Notes: generated by a model from the sequence alone, not told the origin. 10,395 nt of DNA from Planctomycetota bacterium (GCA_018970845.1 JAGWVO010000102.1:1-10395); one strand, 5' to 3'; positions 1 to 7,245 are shown, counted from the first letter of the stretch. Made by a program: numbers and translations.

Positions 1-1582
1 CGGCGCGGATATCGGCATTCGCCGCGGCTGAGGAGAGTTTTCTCACCTTGCGGCGCGCCTCGGCCGCCTGGGAGGTCAACTCCTGATACTTTTCAAGATG
101 GCGCCTCTGCTCGCCAAGGATCGCATCATCCAGTTCGATCGGAATGATGGGTGGAACGCCAAGCTGAAGCTTGAAGCCGTCCAAGCCATCCCGAAGCGAC
201 AGTTCAGCCTGGATCACCCTGTTCTGCGAGGTGATGAGTTGCTGCCGCACCAGCGAAACCTGAAGCTCTGAAATGTCGCCAACCGACTGGAACTCCCGGT
301 ACTGGTCGTAATATCCGGCGAGTGACTCCACATTCTCGCGTTCATTCGCAAGGATTCCCGACCGCAACAGATTGTTGAGAAAACCTTCGTTGGGAGCATC
401 AAACACCTGGGGCCCGACCCTCTGAACCTCTCCCTGACCTGGCGAAACCTGAACATTTCCCGCGCCGGAGATCCCGGCGCCCGGAAGGCTGCCAAGGAAC
501 GGGCGGGCGGCCGGCACATTCGTCAATCCCAGCGTCTGGACAGGCACGCCTGCGGCGATGTTCGCGTAAAACTGCTTGCGGAAGCGGGCATAGTCGCGGA
601 TCTCGTAGAGAAGTTGGCGCTCGGACAGCGTCAATGCCTCAAGCGTCACAGCCTTGCCGCCACCAAGGAAAAGCGGTTGGAAGAAATCCCATGAGACGAT
701 CGAAGGACTGAGCAGCCTTGGCGACCCGTTGCCCATTTCCACGACGGTCTGGTTCGCGAACTTGGCCAACAAAAGGGCGCCTGTGGAAAACCTCTTCGTC
801 ACGCCCAGTTCGTTGTCGATGCGCCACCTGTTCCTCAAGCCCTCGGGAACATCGGAGCCGGTCCACTCGCGAACAGCCTGCTCGGTCGCGAAAAATTGGG
901 GAGCAAAGGCAAAACGCTCGGCTGTCACGGGCAAAGCCGCCAGGTAGACCTGCTCCCGCCGCGTCTGGAACTCGCGGCTGTTGATGAGGCCAAGCTCGCA
1001 GCATTGCTGCAATTTCACGCGGAACGCCTTGGGAGCCTCAGGCGATTCGCTTTCACCGCGAACATCAATGGCGCCTTCAACCTGCCCCAACGATTGTGAA
1101 AGCAATCTGTCAGGTTGCCAGCCATCGCTTCCATAGCCAGAACCCCGGCGAGATGAACCGGACTCGTCGTCGCTGGCCAAGCTCTCGTCGGGCAATCCGC
1201 GGCGGAGGAGTTCGGCCCTGTTCTCGCCATCCCAAAGGCTCAACAATTCGAGGTAGCCGCCACCTTCGAGATAGGCCAAGCCAGACTTGCCCGGTTTTTG
1301 GGGCTGAGGGGCCTCAACCATCGAAGCCGGGTCATCAGGCGGCATCGGGGGCTTGTCTTGCGACCCGGGAGAGGCAAACCTCGACCTTGGATCCGGATAA
1401 TAATTCATGCCAGCCAGACGCCAGGATTCGTAATGATCCTTGGCTGCCAAAAGACCATCAACCTCCACATCGGCCCGCTGCCGGTAGAATTTCCGCGAAC
1501 AACCGGATTCGCCGATTGCCGCCACCGCGGCGATGGCCCAAGCCAGTCGTCGGAAAGTTTTGTGGCAAGGCGGCAAGCGCAT
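1..1582 (-). CDS. TolC-like outer-membrane efflux lipoprotein, N-terminal 527 residues (C-terminus beyond left edge)
   Basis: The minus-strand frame is open from a TAA at 1658-1660 to the edge of the window. The ATG at 1580-1582 gives a short basic N-terminus, a hydrophobic Ala/Ile stretch (residues 13-24) and a lipobox ending at Cys28 (ESGC), so the product is an exported lipoprotein. Residues 64-85 (DPRSRF, then KPPMPPDDP) match a post-cysteine segment I recognise from planctomycete TolC-family proteins. A Ser/Asp/Gly-rich linker follows at about 130-155. Residues 188-345 and 415-520 are long, largely helical stretches (FFQPLFLGGGK at 300-310; SERQLLYEIRDYARFRKQF at 320-338; LQLGVPP at 472-478), which is the usual TolC helical-barrel pattern. 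The family forms outer-membrane channels for efflux pumps or type I secretion. No inner-membrane or adaptor partner lies in the window, so the cargo is unknown. It is divergent from the oxidoreductase gene. An upstream GTG at 1627 is possible but would spoil the signal peptide. Confidence 0.88.
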   Translation of the reverse strand, partial: MRLPPCHKTFRRLAWAIAAVAAIGESGCSRKFYRQRADVEVDGLLAAKDHYESWRLAGMNYYPDPRSRFASPGSQDKPPMPPDDPASMVEAPQPQKPGKSGLAYLEGGGYLELLSLWDGENRAELLRRGLPDESLASDDESGSSRRGSGYGSDGWQPDRLLSQSLGQVEGAIDVRGESESPEAPKAFRVKLQQCCELGLINSREFQTRREQVYLAALPVTAERFAFAPQFFATEQAVREWTGSDVPEGLRNRWRIDNELGVTKRFSTGALLLAKFANQTVVEMGNGSPRLLSPSIVSWDFFQPLFLGGGKAVTLEALTLSERQLLYEIRDYARFRKQFYANIAAGVPVQTLGLTNVPAARPFLGSLPGAGISGAGNVQVSPGQGEVQRVGPQVFDAPNEGFLNNLLRSGILANERENVESLAGYYDQYREFQSVGDISELQVSLVRQQLITSQNRVIQAELSLRDGLDGFKLQLGVPPIIPIELDDAILGEQRRHLEKYQELTSQAAEARRKVRKLSSAAANADIRA

Positions 1583-1717
1583 GGGGGAGATCCAAAGCCT
1601 GGCCGAAATCAACAGATCGTTCGGCACAATCGTTATCGGCCGCAGGGATCGCCCGGATTAACATTGCCCCGTTTCCTAAACAAATGTTTTGAGTCTTTCT
1701 TCAGCTGGAGTCATGAG
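1583..1717. promoter_or_regulatory. Divergent intergenic spacer with small AT-rich palindrome
   Basis: These 135 bases separate the start codons of the TolC-like gene (minus) and the oxidoreductase gene (plus), so both promoters should lie here. The most AT-rich part is around 1655-1700. It contains the short inverted repeat AAACA-AA-TGTTT (1678-1689), which could be an operator half-site pair but is short enough to arise by chance. I do not see a convincing -35/-10 pair on either strand. Confidence 0.35.
1707..1710 (+). promoter_or_regulatory. Ribosome binding site fixing the oxidoreductase start
   Basis: GGAG lies seven bases before the ATG at 1718. The same frame stays open upstream to 1298, but that extension would run antisense through the TolC-like gene and its signal peptide. 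This site and the position where MDR-family homology begins both place the start at 1718. Confidence 0.6.
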
Positions 1718-2704
1718 ATGCGAGCGCTTGTTTGCAAGGCCTGGGGTTCGCCCGCCGAGTCGCTGGAAATCCAGACGCTGCCTGACCCAGCGCCCGCATG
1801 GGGCCAGGTGGTGGTTCGCATGATGGCCAGCCCAGTGAATCCTTCCGACTTATTGACCATCCAGAACAAATATGGTCGCCAACCTTCCCTTCCGTTTGTT
1901 CCCGGATTCGAAGGAGTGGGGCGGGTTTTGTCAGGAAAGGGTCCGCTGGCATGGCGAGTCATGGGCAGACGTGTCGCCGTGATTGCTGCCGATGGAGGCG
2001 CTTGGGCGGAGCAATGCCTGATTCCCGCCATCCGTGCGATTCCTATTCCTGATTCGATCCCGGACGACCAGGCCGCCAGTTTCTTCGTGAATCCCGCAAC
2101 CGCATGGGCCATTGCCAGAAATGTCCTCAGGTTGGGCCCCCGGGACCTTGTGGTGCAATCGGCCGCCGCAGGCGCGGTTGGACAAATGATCCAAGGGTTA
2201 TCGAAGTATTTGGGTTTCGGAGTGATCCATGTGGTCAGGAGAAACGAGCAAGCCGAATCCTTGCTGAAATTGGGAGCCAGGGACATCGTCGTGGGTGAAG
2301 GTGAACATCTGGCAAGGCAAATCAAGGACCTGATCGGCTCAAGGACTTGCCAATACGGGCTTGATGCCATCGGTGGCGAAACGGGGGCTGCCATTTTGAA
2401 GTCGCTTTCAAGGCACGGGGTCCTGATCAGCTACGGCAGGCTGTCGGGACAACCTATTCCCGTGGAACCGGGAACCTTGATGGATGGCATGAAACGCATT
2501 CAAGGTTTTTGGCTCTCGGAATGGATGAAGGACCAAAACAAGCTCACACTTTGGCGGTTGTTCGGACGACTGGCCAAGCTCATCGACGCTGGCATCATTA
2601 AAACTCCAACCGGCCCTTCATATCCGATCAACCAGTTCGCCGAGGCCATGAACCAGTCGGCGTCAGCGGGCAAATCCGGCAAGGTCCTCCTGAGATTTGA
2701 CTAA
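1718..2704 (+). CDS. Zinc-independent MDR oxidoreductase, 2-enoyl-CoA (thioester) reductase/quinone reductase-like
   Basis: The 328-residue product has the usual length and layout of a medium-chain dehydrogenase/reductase. The N-terminal GroES-like domain (about 1-125) carries NPSDLLTIQNKYG (41-53) and PGFEGVG (62-68). The Rossmann domain (about 126-265) has the nucleotide-binding loop AAAGAVGQ (149-156) and the strand/loop IHVVRRNEQ (170-178), whose arginines suggest NADPH. The Cys/His catalytic zinc ligands and the four-cysteine structural zinc loop of alcohol dehydrogenases are absent, so it belongs to the zinc-free branch. The NPSD-x-x-x-IQ-x-x-Y segment and the QSAAAGAVGQ loop most resemble the mitochondrial-type enoyl thioester reductase (MECR/Etr1) group. 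Tyr52 falls where that group has its catalytic tyrosine (alignment by eye). Likely cytosolic, reducing an alpha,beta-unsaturated thioester or a quinone; the true substrate cannot be read from sequence. It starts a plus-strand run, with the next gene 49 bp downstream. Confidence 0.85.
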   Translation: MRALVCKAWGSPAESLEIQTLPDPAPAWGQVVVRMMASPVNPSDLLTIQNKYGRQPSLPFVPGFEGVGRVLSGKGPLAWRVMGRRVAVIAADGGAWAEQCLIPAIRAIPIPDSIPDDQAASFFVNPATAWAIARNVLRLGPRDLVVQSAAAGAVGQMIQGLSKYLGFGVIHVVRRNEQAESLLKLGARDIVVGEGEHLARQIKDLIGSRTCQYGLDAIGGETGAAILKSLSRHGVLISYGRLSGQPIPVEPGTLMDGMKRIQGFWLSEWMKDQNKLTLWRLFGRLAKLIDAGIIKTPTGPSYPINQFAEAMNQSASAGKSGKVLLRFD

Positions 2705-2753
2705 CGGTCTGATTCGTCTGGCATCGTGGCGGCAACCCGAGTATCCGATCGGC

Positions 2754-3449
2754 ATGAGAACCACGGTGCACCACATAATCCTCGGCGCTTGTCCAGTGAT
2801 CGGCATGGGATGCCTGAACACGGCAGCTTCGTCCATTTCATTGCTGACGCCCCCTGGACAACTGGCCGCTCCAGCGGAACGGGTCATGCCCGCCGAGTCC
2901 TCCAAGGCCAACTCGGAAGCCCGAAGGGTGGCGAGACTGGGAAAGGAATTGCTGGATCGCAATCCGGGGTTGGGAATCCGACCCGCATTTCACCTTCTTG
3001 GCGGCCCGACATCGGAAATATTCCATCGTGAAACATATCAAATTTATGTCTCGGAAGGACTTGCCGCCAGGACCACTGATGCCCAACTTTCGGCGCTGAT
3101 CGCCGAGGAATTGGCGCTGTCGGTTGCTGAGCGCGGGCCAATTGGCAATGGCCAGATGACCGCCTCGCGCTGGTCGCCCATCGATGTGCCAATTGAACGG
3201 GGTGGCGGCACCTTCGGCCCGGCCGACGGAACCAGAATGGCGGAACTGGCTCGGCTATCCCCGAGACGAAATTCAGGCCCCGCGCTCGACCCGAAGTTGT
3301 CAAGAATCGCCGAACATCCGCTCGACCTGGCCAGGGAGATTCTGCGTCAGGCCGGCCAGGACCCGGCCGAAGTGGAACTTTGCCGAAACCTCAGCAGCGA
3401 GGCCCACAAGGAATCACCTCGCCGAAAGCAATTGACCGCCATCAAATAG
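2754..3449 (+). CDS. Small exported lipoprotein resembling an M48 peptidase without zinc ligands
   Basis: The 231-residue product starts at ATG 2754, giving a short N-terminal hydrophobic stretch (residues 8-19) with cysteines at 13 (LGAC) and 20 (GMGC). Either could be lipidated; LGAC fits the lipobox better but leaves a very short signal. Residues 54-127 follow the order of an M48 metallopeptidase core: a helix (RVARLGKELLDRNP, 58-71), a strand (YQIYVSEGLAART, 95-107), then the helix that should carry HExxH. Here that helix reads EELAL (118-122), so both histidines are replaced by Glu118 and Leu122. A late helix, DLAREILRQAGQDPAEVE (191-208), matches the A-x-x-x-L-x-x-AG-x-x-P segment seen near the end of M48 and M48-like proteins. 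The middle (130-185) looks low in structure. I infer a non-catalytic, membrane-anchored protein of unknown role. An in-frame TTG at 2697 would add 19 residues ahead of the signal and is less likely. Possibly cotranscribed with the oxidoreductase. Confidence 0.72.
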   Translation: MRTTVHHIILGACPVIGMGCLNTAASSISLLTPPGQLAAPAERVMPAESSKANSEARRVARLGKELLDRNPGLGIRPAFHLLGGPTSEIFHRETYQIYVSEGLAARTTDAQLSALIAEELALSVAERGPIGNGQMTASRWSPIDVPIERGGGTFGPADGTRMAELARLSPRRNSGPALDPKLSRIAEHPLDLAREILRQAGQDPAEVELCRNLSSEAHKESPRRKQLTAIK

Positions 3450-3469
3450 TCCATGAACCCTGTTTCTTC

Positions 3470-3497
3470 TTGCAACCAGCCCGATCCCGCCTATCTT
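3470..3497 (+). promoter_or_regulatory. Candidate promoter for the sugar ABC operon
   Basis: TTGCAA (3470-3475) and TATCTT (3492-3497) are spaced 16 bases apart in the 88-bp gap before the binding-protein gene. Each matches 4 of 6 bases of the sigma-70 consensus, so this is a suggestion only. Planctomycete promoters are poorly characterised. Confidence 0.25.
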
Positions 3498-3537
3498 GCA
3501 GGAATCAGCCCAAAGTGATGTCAGGCCCTTTCCCGGA

Positions 3538-4563
3538 ATGAAAAACATGAACCGCTCGATTCGCTTAGGACTGCTCTCGATTTTGGCGATGGCCATGACA
3601 GGCTGCCCTTCGGCACCGGAAAGAAAAATCAGCGGCAGCATGAAAGTGGCCTTTGTGAGCAACAACGCCGCTGAATTCTGGACACTGGCCGAGGCGGGCG
3701 CCCGCAAGGGTGAAAAGGAAGCCGGAGTTGAACTGGTGTTCAAGAGGCCGCAAGACGGCACGGCAGCGACCCAAAAGCAAATCATCGAAGATTTGCTGGC
3801 CCAAGGGGTGAACGCCATCGCCATCAGCGTGATCGATCCGAAAAACCAGACTTCCTTCGTCAACGAAGTTGCCGCCCGAGTGCCCGTGATTTGTGTCGAC
3901 AACGATGCCGTCGATAGCAAGCGCAAGTGCTACATGGGCACAGCCAACCTCCAGGCGGGACGCTCCGTGGGCAAGATGGTGCTGGAGGCGATGCCGCAAG
4001 GGGGAAAGGTTGCCATTTTCGTCGGCATGCTCGATCCGATCAACGCTCGCGAAAGACGCCAAGGCGTTATCGATGTGCTTGAAGGCTTGGAAACATCAAC
4101 GGCCCTCCGGGAAACACCCGATGGCAAAAAATACGGCAAATACGAGGTGATCGGCACCTACACCGATGGAGTGAACGAGGCCAAGGCCAAGGACAACGCC
4201 GCCGATGTGCTAACCAAGAACCAGAACGAGAAGGATCTTTGCCTTGTGGGACTCTGGGCTTACAATCCGCCGGCCATTCTCAGCGCGGTCACGGACGCCA
4301 AGCGCGTCGGCAAGGTCAAGATCGTCGGGTTCGACGAGGATAACGCGACCCTCGAGGGAATCAAGAAAGGTGAGATCCAGGGCACGGTCGTCCAACAACC
4401 GTTTGAATTCGGATATCAGTCCGTGATCATGATGGCCAAGCTTGCCAAGGGTCAGGAAGTGACGATTCCCCAAGGAGGAATCATCGGCATACCCCATCGG
4501 GAAATCCGCAAGGACAACGCTCAAGGCTTCCAGGATGAATTGAAAAAACTGCTGGGCAAGTGA
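3538..4563 (+). CDS. Sugar ABC transporter substrate-binding lipoprotein (RbsB/XylF-like, Peripla_BP_4)
   Basis: The 341-residue product has a hydrophobic N-terminus (residues 9-20) ending in a lipobox at Cys23 (MTGC), so it should be exported and membrane-anchored. The rest is a type I periplasmic sugar-binding fold: an opening strand KVAFVSNNAAEFW (36-48) and the helix QKQIIEDLLAQGVNAIAIS (79-97). By-eye alignment with RbsB places probable sugar contacts at Phe47/Trp48, Asp121, Arg171 (NARERR), Asn243, Asp266 (VGFDEDN) and Gln286 (VVQQP). These positions are conserved in type, which supports a monosaccharide ligand, but the exact sugar cannot be told. It is the first gene of a three-gene importer operon and ends 9 bp before the ATPase start. 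An ATG three codons downstream (3547) has a GGA nine bases upstream and is an equally possible start. An in-frame TTG at 3496 would add 14 residues before the signal and is unlikely. Confidence 0.92.
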   Translation: MKNMNRSIRLGLLSILAMAMTGCPSAPERKISGSMKVAFVSNNAAEFWTLAEAGARKGEKEAGVELVFKRPQDGTAATQKQIIEDLLAQGVNAIAISVIDPKNQTSFVNEVAARVPVICVDNDAVDSKRKCYMGTANLQAGRSVGKMVLEAMPQGGKVAIFVGMLDPINARERRQGVIDVLEGLETSTALRETPDGKKYGKYEVIGTYTDGVNEAKAKDNAADVLTKNQNEKDLCLVGLWAYNPPAILSAVTDAKRVGKVKIVGFDEDNATLEGIKKGEIQGTVVQQPFEFGYQSVIMMAKLAKGQEVTIPQGGIIGIPHREIRKDNAQGFQDELKKLLGK

Positions 4564-4565
4564 GG
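4562..4565 (+). promoter_or_regulatory. Ribosome binding site overlapping a stop codon (ATPase GTG start)
   Basis: GAGG (4562-4565) overlaps the TGA stop (4561-4563) of the binding-protein gene and lies seven bases before the GTG at 4573. This supports the GTG as the start and implies that ribosomes finishing the binding protein reinitiate on the ATPase. Confidence 0.5.
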
Positions 4566-4572
4566 CGACGGG

Positions 4573-6105
4573 GTGTCAGATCGAGCGGAACCCGCCGTGG
4601 CCCTGTTGGAAGCGCGGGAAATCTCCAAGTCCTTCCTCGGCGCCAAGGCGCTTTCGGGCGCGGGTTTTTTCATTCGACAGGGTGAAATCGTGGCCCTGAT
4701 CGGCGAGAACGGGGCCGGAAAATCGACCCTGATGAAAATCCTGGCCGGCATTCATCAACCTGATTCGGGAAGCCTTTACCTCGATGGAAATCCGATCCAG
4801 CTCAAGGGCCCCGATGATGCCATCCGACGCGGCATCGTCCTGATCCACCAGGAACTCAACCTGGCCGACAACCTGTCGATAGCCGAGAACATGGTCCTGG
4901 GTCGCGAACCCACATGGGGTGGGCCGCTTGGCCTTGTCGACCGGTCGGCGACGGTTCGGATCACCCGGGAGGCGCTCGCCAAGGTCGGATCGCTCCTGCT
5001 CCCGGAAACTCCCGTGGGACAACTGCCGCCCGGCCAGAAACAGTTGGTGGAAATCGCCCGGGCGCTCTCCCTCGATGCCCGAATCCTGATCATGGATGAG
5101 CCGACCTCAAGCCTGTCGCAGCAGGAGACCGACAGGCTGATCGAGGTGATGGAGGAATTGAAATCCCGGAAAGTTTCGATTGTTTACATATCCCATCGCC
5201 TGAGCGAAGTGAGTCGCGTGGCCGACCGGGTTGTCGCCCTTCGGGATGGAAAGAATTCAGGGGAACTCGCGCGAGGCGAAATCACGCATGACGCGATGGT
5301 CCGCCTGATGGTGGGACGCGACCTTGCCGGGATTGAAAGACCTCAAACCCAATTCGGAAAAGAACTCTTGAAGGTCGAGGCGCTCAGGCATGCCGGATCG
5401 GCGGCCGGCGGCGTCTCCTTCGCCGTTCGGGAGGGAGAGGTGGTCTGCATGGCCGGGTTGGTTGGCGCCGGCCGCACCGAAATCGCCGAGACTCTTTACG
5501 GCATCAGGCCGATGGTCGGCGGGAGGGTGGAGATCTCCGGGGCCGGCTTTCTCCCCGGAAAACCTTCGGAGGCGATCAGGCGGGGCCTGTTGCTGGTACC
5601 TGAAGACCGGCGGAACCACGGATTGATCCTGGCTGAAAGCATCAGGGGAAACATCAGCCTTCCCAACCTCCGCATGCTGAGCCGTTTCGGGATTGTTTCC
5701 CCTCGCCTAGAAAACCGAATGGCCGACGATGGCATTTCCGAACTCGGCATCCGAACGACCGGGCCCGCGAAGCCGGCAGGCCAATTGAGCGGCGGAAACC
5801 AGCAAAAGGTGGTCTTGGCGCGATGGCTTGCGGCCAAGCCAAGCGTGCTGATTTTGGATGAACCCACACGGGGCGTTGATGTCGGCGCGAAGGGCGACAT
5901 CTACAGGATGATTGAGCAACTGACCGCCCGGGGAGTGGGTGTCCTCATGATCTCAAGCGACCTTGAGGAGGTGCTTCGGCTTTCGGACAGGATTCTGGTT
6001 CTTCACGAACACGCGATCGCTGGAGAACTGGCCCGCGGAGAGATGTCCGAGGAGGCCGTGATGCGGTTGGCCACGGGATCTGCCTCCGGGAGGGCGGCGT
6101 CATGA
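4573..6105 (+). CDS. Sugar ABC transporter ATPase with two nucleotide-binding domains (RbsA/MglA/XylG-like)
   Basis: The 510-residue protein is two ABC ATPase domains in tandem, the standard form and length for the carbohydrate-uptake-2 family. Domain 1 (about 10-250) has Walker A GENGAGKST (44-52), a Q-loop at HQE (92-94), a signature reading LPPGQKQ (151-157), Walker B ILIMDEPT (171-178) and the switch His208 (ISHRL). Domain 2 (about 264-505) has a degenerate Walker A, GLVGAGRTE (295-303), without the Lys-Ser/Thr; this is normal for the family. It also has a canonical signature LSGGNQQKV (405-413) and Walker B LILDEPTRGVDVGAK (426-440), followed by SSD (461-463) where a switch histidine would be. 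It sits on the cytosolic face and powers the permease encoded by the next gene. The start is GTG, and the stop overlaps the permease start by 4 bases (ATGA, 6102-6105). Confidence 0.95.
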   Translation: MSDRAEPAVALLEAREISKSFLGAKALSGAGFFIRQGEIVALIGENGAGKSTLMKILAGIHQPDSGSLYLDGNPIQLKGPDDAIRRGIVLIHQELNLADNLSIAENMVLGREPTWGGPLGLVDRSATVRITREALAKVGSLLLPETPVGQLPPGQKQLVEIARALSLDARILIMDEPTSSLSQQETDRLIEVMEELKSRKVSIVYISHRLSEVSRVADRVVALRDGKNSGELARGEITHDAMVRLMVGRDLAGIERPQTQFGKELLKVEALRHAGSAAGGVSFAVREGEVVCMAGLVGAGRTEIAETLYGIRPMVGGRVEISGAGFLPGKPSEAIRRGLLLVPEDRRNHGLILAESIRGNISLPNLRMLSRFGIVSPRLENRMADDGISELGIRTTGPAKPAGQLSGGNQQKVVLARWLAAKPSVLILDEPTRGVDVGAKGDIYRMIEQLTARGVGVLMISSDLEEVLRLSDRILVLHEHAIAGELARGEMSEEAVMRLATGSASGRAAS

Positions 6106-7160
6106 ACCGGGTTCTTGGTGTCCTCGCCGTTGTCGCCGTCATCTATTTCGGACTCATGAGTTCCGACCCCCAAGCCCGAAGCCCGGAAAACCACCAGAAC
6201 CTCGAAAGGCGAATCGGAGAGTGGGGAATCCTTACCCTGGGAGTCGGATTTGTGATCCTGACGGGAGGCATCGACCTTTCCATCGGGTCGGTCGTTTGCC
6301 TTTCGGCGGTTGGATTCGGGCTGATCCTTGAAAACAACGGCTCGCCCCCGCTGGCCTTCATGGTGATCCTTGCTTCTGGCGCCCTGATTGGACTCGTGCA
6401 TGGCCTCCTGATCACCCGACTCAACCTGCAACCTTTTATCGTGACATTGTGCGGACTGTTTATTTATCGGGGCCTCGCCCAACTTCTCACCCAGGTGCGG
6501 TTTGATGTGCTTGCCGGGGGATTGGGCCGAGGTTGGCCCGAAGGCTCGAGAATCCTAAGGGACTCCTCGCGGAACATCGGACTTTCCCAGCCGGAAAATC
6601 TGGCATGGCTCACGGCCATCCAGAAAGGCAACCTTCCCCTGGGGGAATGGACCGGCATCGTCTGGCTGGACATTCCCAACCCCCTGGTGCTGTTCGCCAT
6701 GCTGGCCATCGCGGCATTCCTCCTGCTCGAATGCGGAGCGTTCGGCAGGCGCGTTTACGCGCTTGGCTTCAATGAGCAAGCCGCCCGCTACGCGGGGATC
6801 AACACCTCCGCCCACAAGGTCGCCTGCTATGTGATTTGTTCCACGCTTGCCGCTTTGGGTGGAATCCTGTTCCTTGTGAAGGTTCCTTCGGCAGCCCCGG
6901 CCAGCGCCGGCAACTGGTTCGAGTTGTACGCGATCACAGGAGCTGTGCTTGGCGGATTCAGCCTGCGAGGCGGGGAAGGCAGCGTTTTGGGCCTTGCGCT
7001 GGGTACCGCAATCCTGCCGCTGCTTCGAAGCCTGGTGATCTTTGCTGGAATTCCCTCCGACCTTGAATTCATGGTGATAGGCTTTGCCCTGCTCCTTGGG
7101 ACCGTCGCGGACGAACTGCTGAGGCGCGGTTCATTCGGCAAGGTCCGGGGAACTGGTTGA
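6102..7160 (+). CDS. Sugar ABC transporter permease (RbsC/XylH-like, BPD_transp_2)
   Basis: The 352-residue, very hydrophobic protein has roughly eight to ten membrane segments (about 2-19, 42-60, 61-78, 84-105, 110-131, 193-211, 237-260, 273-290, 294-317 and 321-340). ILTGGIDLSIGS (52-63) is the hallmark motif of ribose/xylose/galactose permeases. LNLQPFIVTLCGLFIYRG (107-124) is a second family motif, and the cytoplasmic coupling loop FGRRVYALGFNEQAARYAGI (215-234) contacts the ATPase. Only one permease gene is present, so the channel is probably a homodimer, as in RbsC. The loop between the segments ending near 131 and starting near 193 is about 60 residues, which is longer than in E. coli RbsC. 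Translation is coupled to the ATPase by the ATGA overlap. The substrate is inferred only as a monosaccharide. Confidence 0.93.
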   Translation: MNRVLGVLAVVAVIYFGLMSSDPQARSPENHQNLERRIGEWGILTLGVGFVILTGGIDLSIGSVVCLSAVGFGLILENNGSPPLAFMVILASGALIGLVHGLLITRLNLQPFIVTLCGLFIYRGLAQLLTQVRFDVLAGGLGRGWPEGSRILRDSSRNIGLSQPENLAWLTAIQKGNLPLGEWTGIVWLDIPNPLVLFAMLAIAAFLLLECGAFGRRVYALGFNEQAARYAGINTSAHKVACYVICSTLAALGGILFLVKVPSAAPASAGNWFELYAITGAVLGGFSLRGGEGSVLGLALGTAILPLLRSLVIFAGIPSDLEFMVIGFALLLGTVADELLRRGSFGKVRGTG

Positions 7161-7186
7161 CCATGGCGGAAAACAAGTTGTAGATT
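7157..7186 (+). promoter_or_regulatory. Candidate promoter for the cytochrome/PSD1 gene
   Basis: TTGACC (7157-7162, 5 of 6 matches to the -35 consensus) and TAGATT (7181-7186, 4 of 6 matches to -10) are 18 bases apart. The -35 element overlaps the permease stop codon (7158-7160). If used, transcription would begin near 7193 and leave a leader of about 53 bases containing the hairpin at 7208-7231. Confidence 0.35.
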
Positions 7187-7207
7187 GGATTAGCGCCCAC
7201 CATTCAT

Positions 7208-7231
7208 GGGATCGGCAACACGCCGATTCCC
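7208..7231 (+). other. Leader hairpin ahead of the cytochrome/PSD1 gene
   Basis: GGGATCGGC (7208-7216) pairs with GCCGATTCCC (7222-7231) around the loop AACAC, giving nine base pairs with one bulged T. No T-run follows, so an intrinsic terminator for the ABC operon is unlikely. It could be a leader structure or an mRNA processing/stability element between the two units. Confidence 0.4.
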
Positions 7232-7234
7232 AAA

Positions 7235-7245
7235 GGGGAAGCCCC
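7235..7245 (+). promoter_or_regulatory. Ribosome binding site inside a short GGGG/CCCC stem
   Basis: The purine-rich site AAAGGGGA (7232-7239) ends six bases before the ATG at 7246 and supports that start. Its GGGG (7235-7238) can pair with CCCC (7242-7245) across an AAG loop directly against the start codon, so the site could be partly masked. The stem is only four pairs long. Confidence 0.4.

Noticed and set aside
1096..1692. Plus-strand open frame of 198 codons
   Set aside because: It is antisense to the TolC-like gene, rich in Pro, Arg and Ser as expected of a shadow frame, and shows no domain.
1298..1717. Upstream extension of the oxidoreductase reading frame by 140 codons
   Set aside because: It runs antisense through the TolC-like gene and has no family similarity; the ribosome binding site and the MDR homology both start at 1718.
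1711..2394. Minus-strand open frame of 227 codons opposite the oxidoreductase
   Set aside because: It lies wholly opposite conserved MDR sequence and has no recognisable motif.
2697..2753. TTG start overlapping the oxidoreductase stop for the M48-like lipoprotein
   Set aside because: It would put 19 polar residues before the hydrophobic signal and has no good ribosome binding site; ATG 2754 fits an exported lipoprotein better.
5455..5481. Missing Walker A lysine in the second ATPase domain as a sign of inactivation
   Set aside because: GxxGAGRTE is the normal form in tandem sugar ABC ATPases of the RbsA/MglA family.
7208..7231. Hairpin read as an intrinsic terminator of the ABC operon
   Set aside because: No T-run follows the stem and it lies only 14 bases from the next start codon, so it is listed as a leader hairpin.
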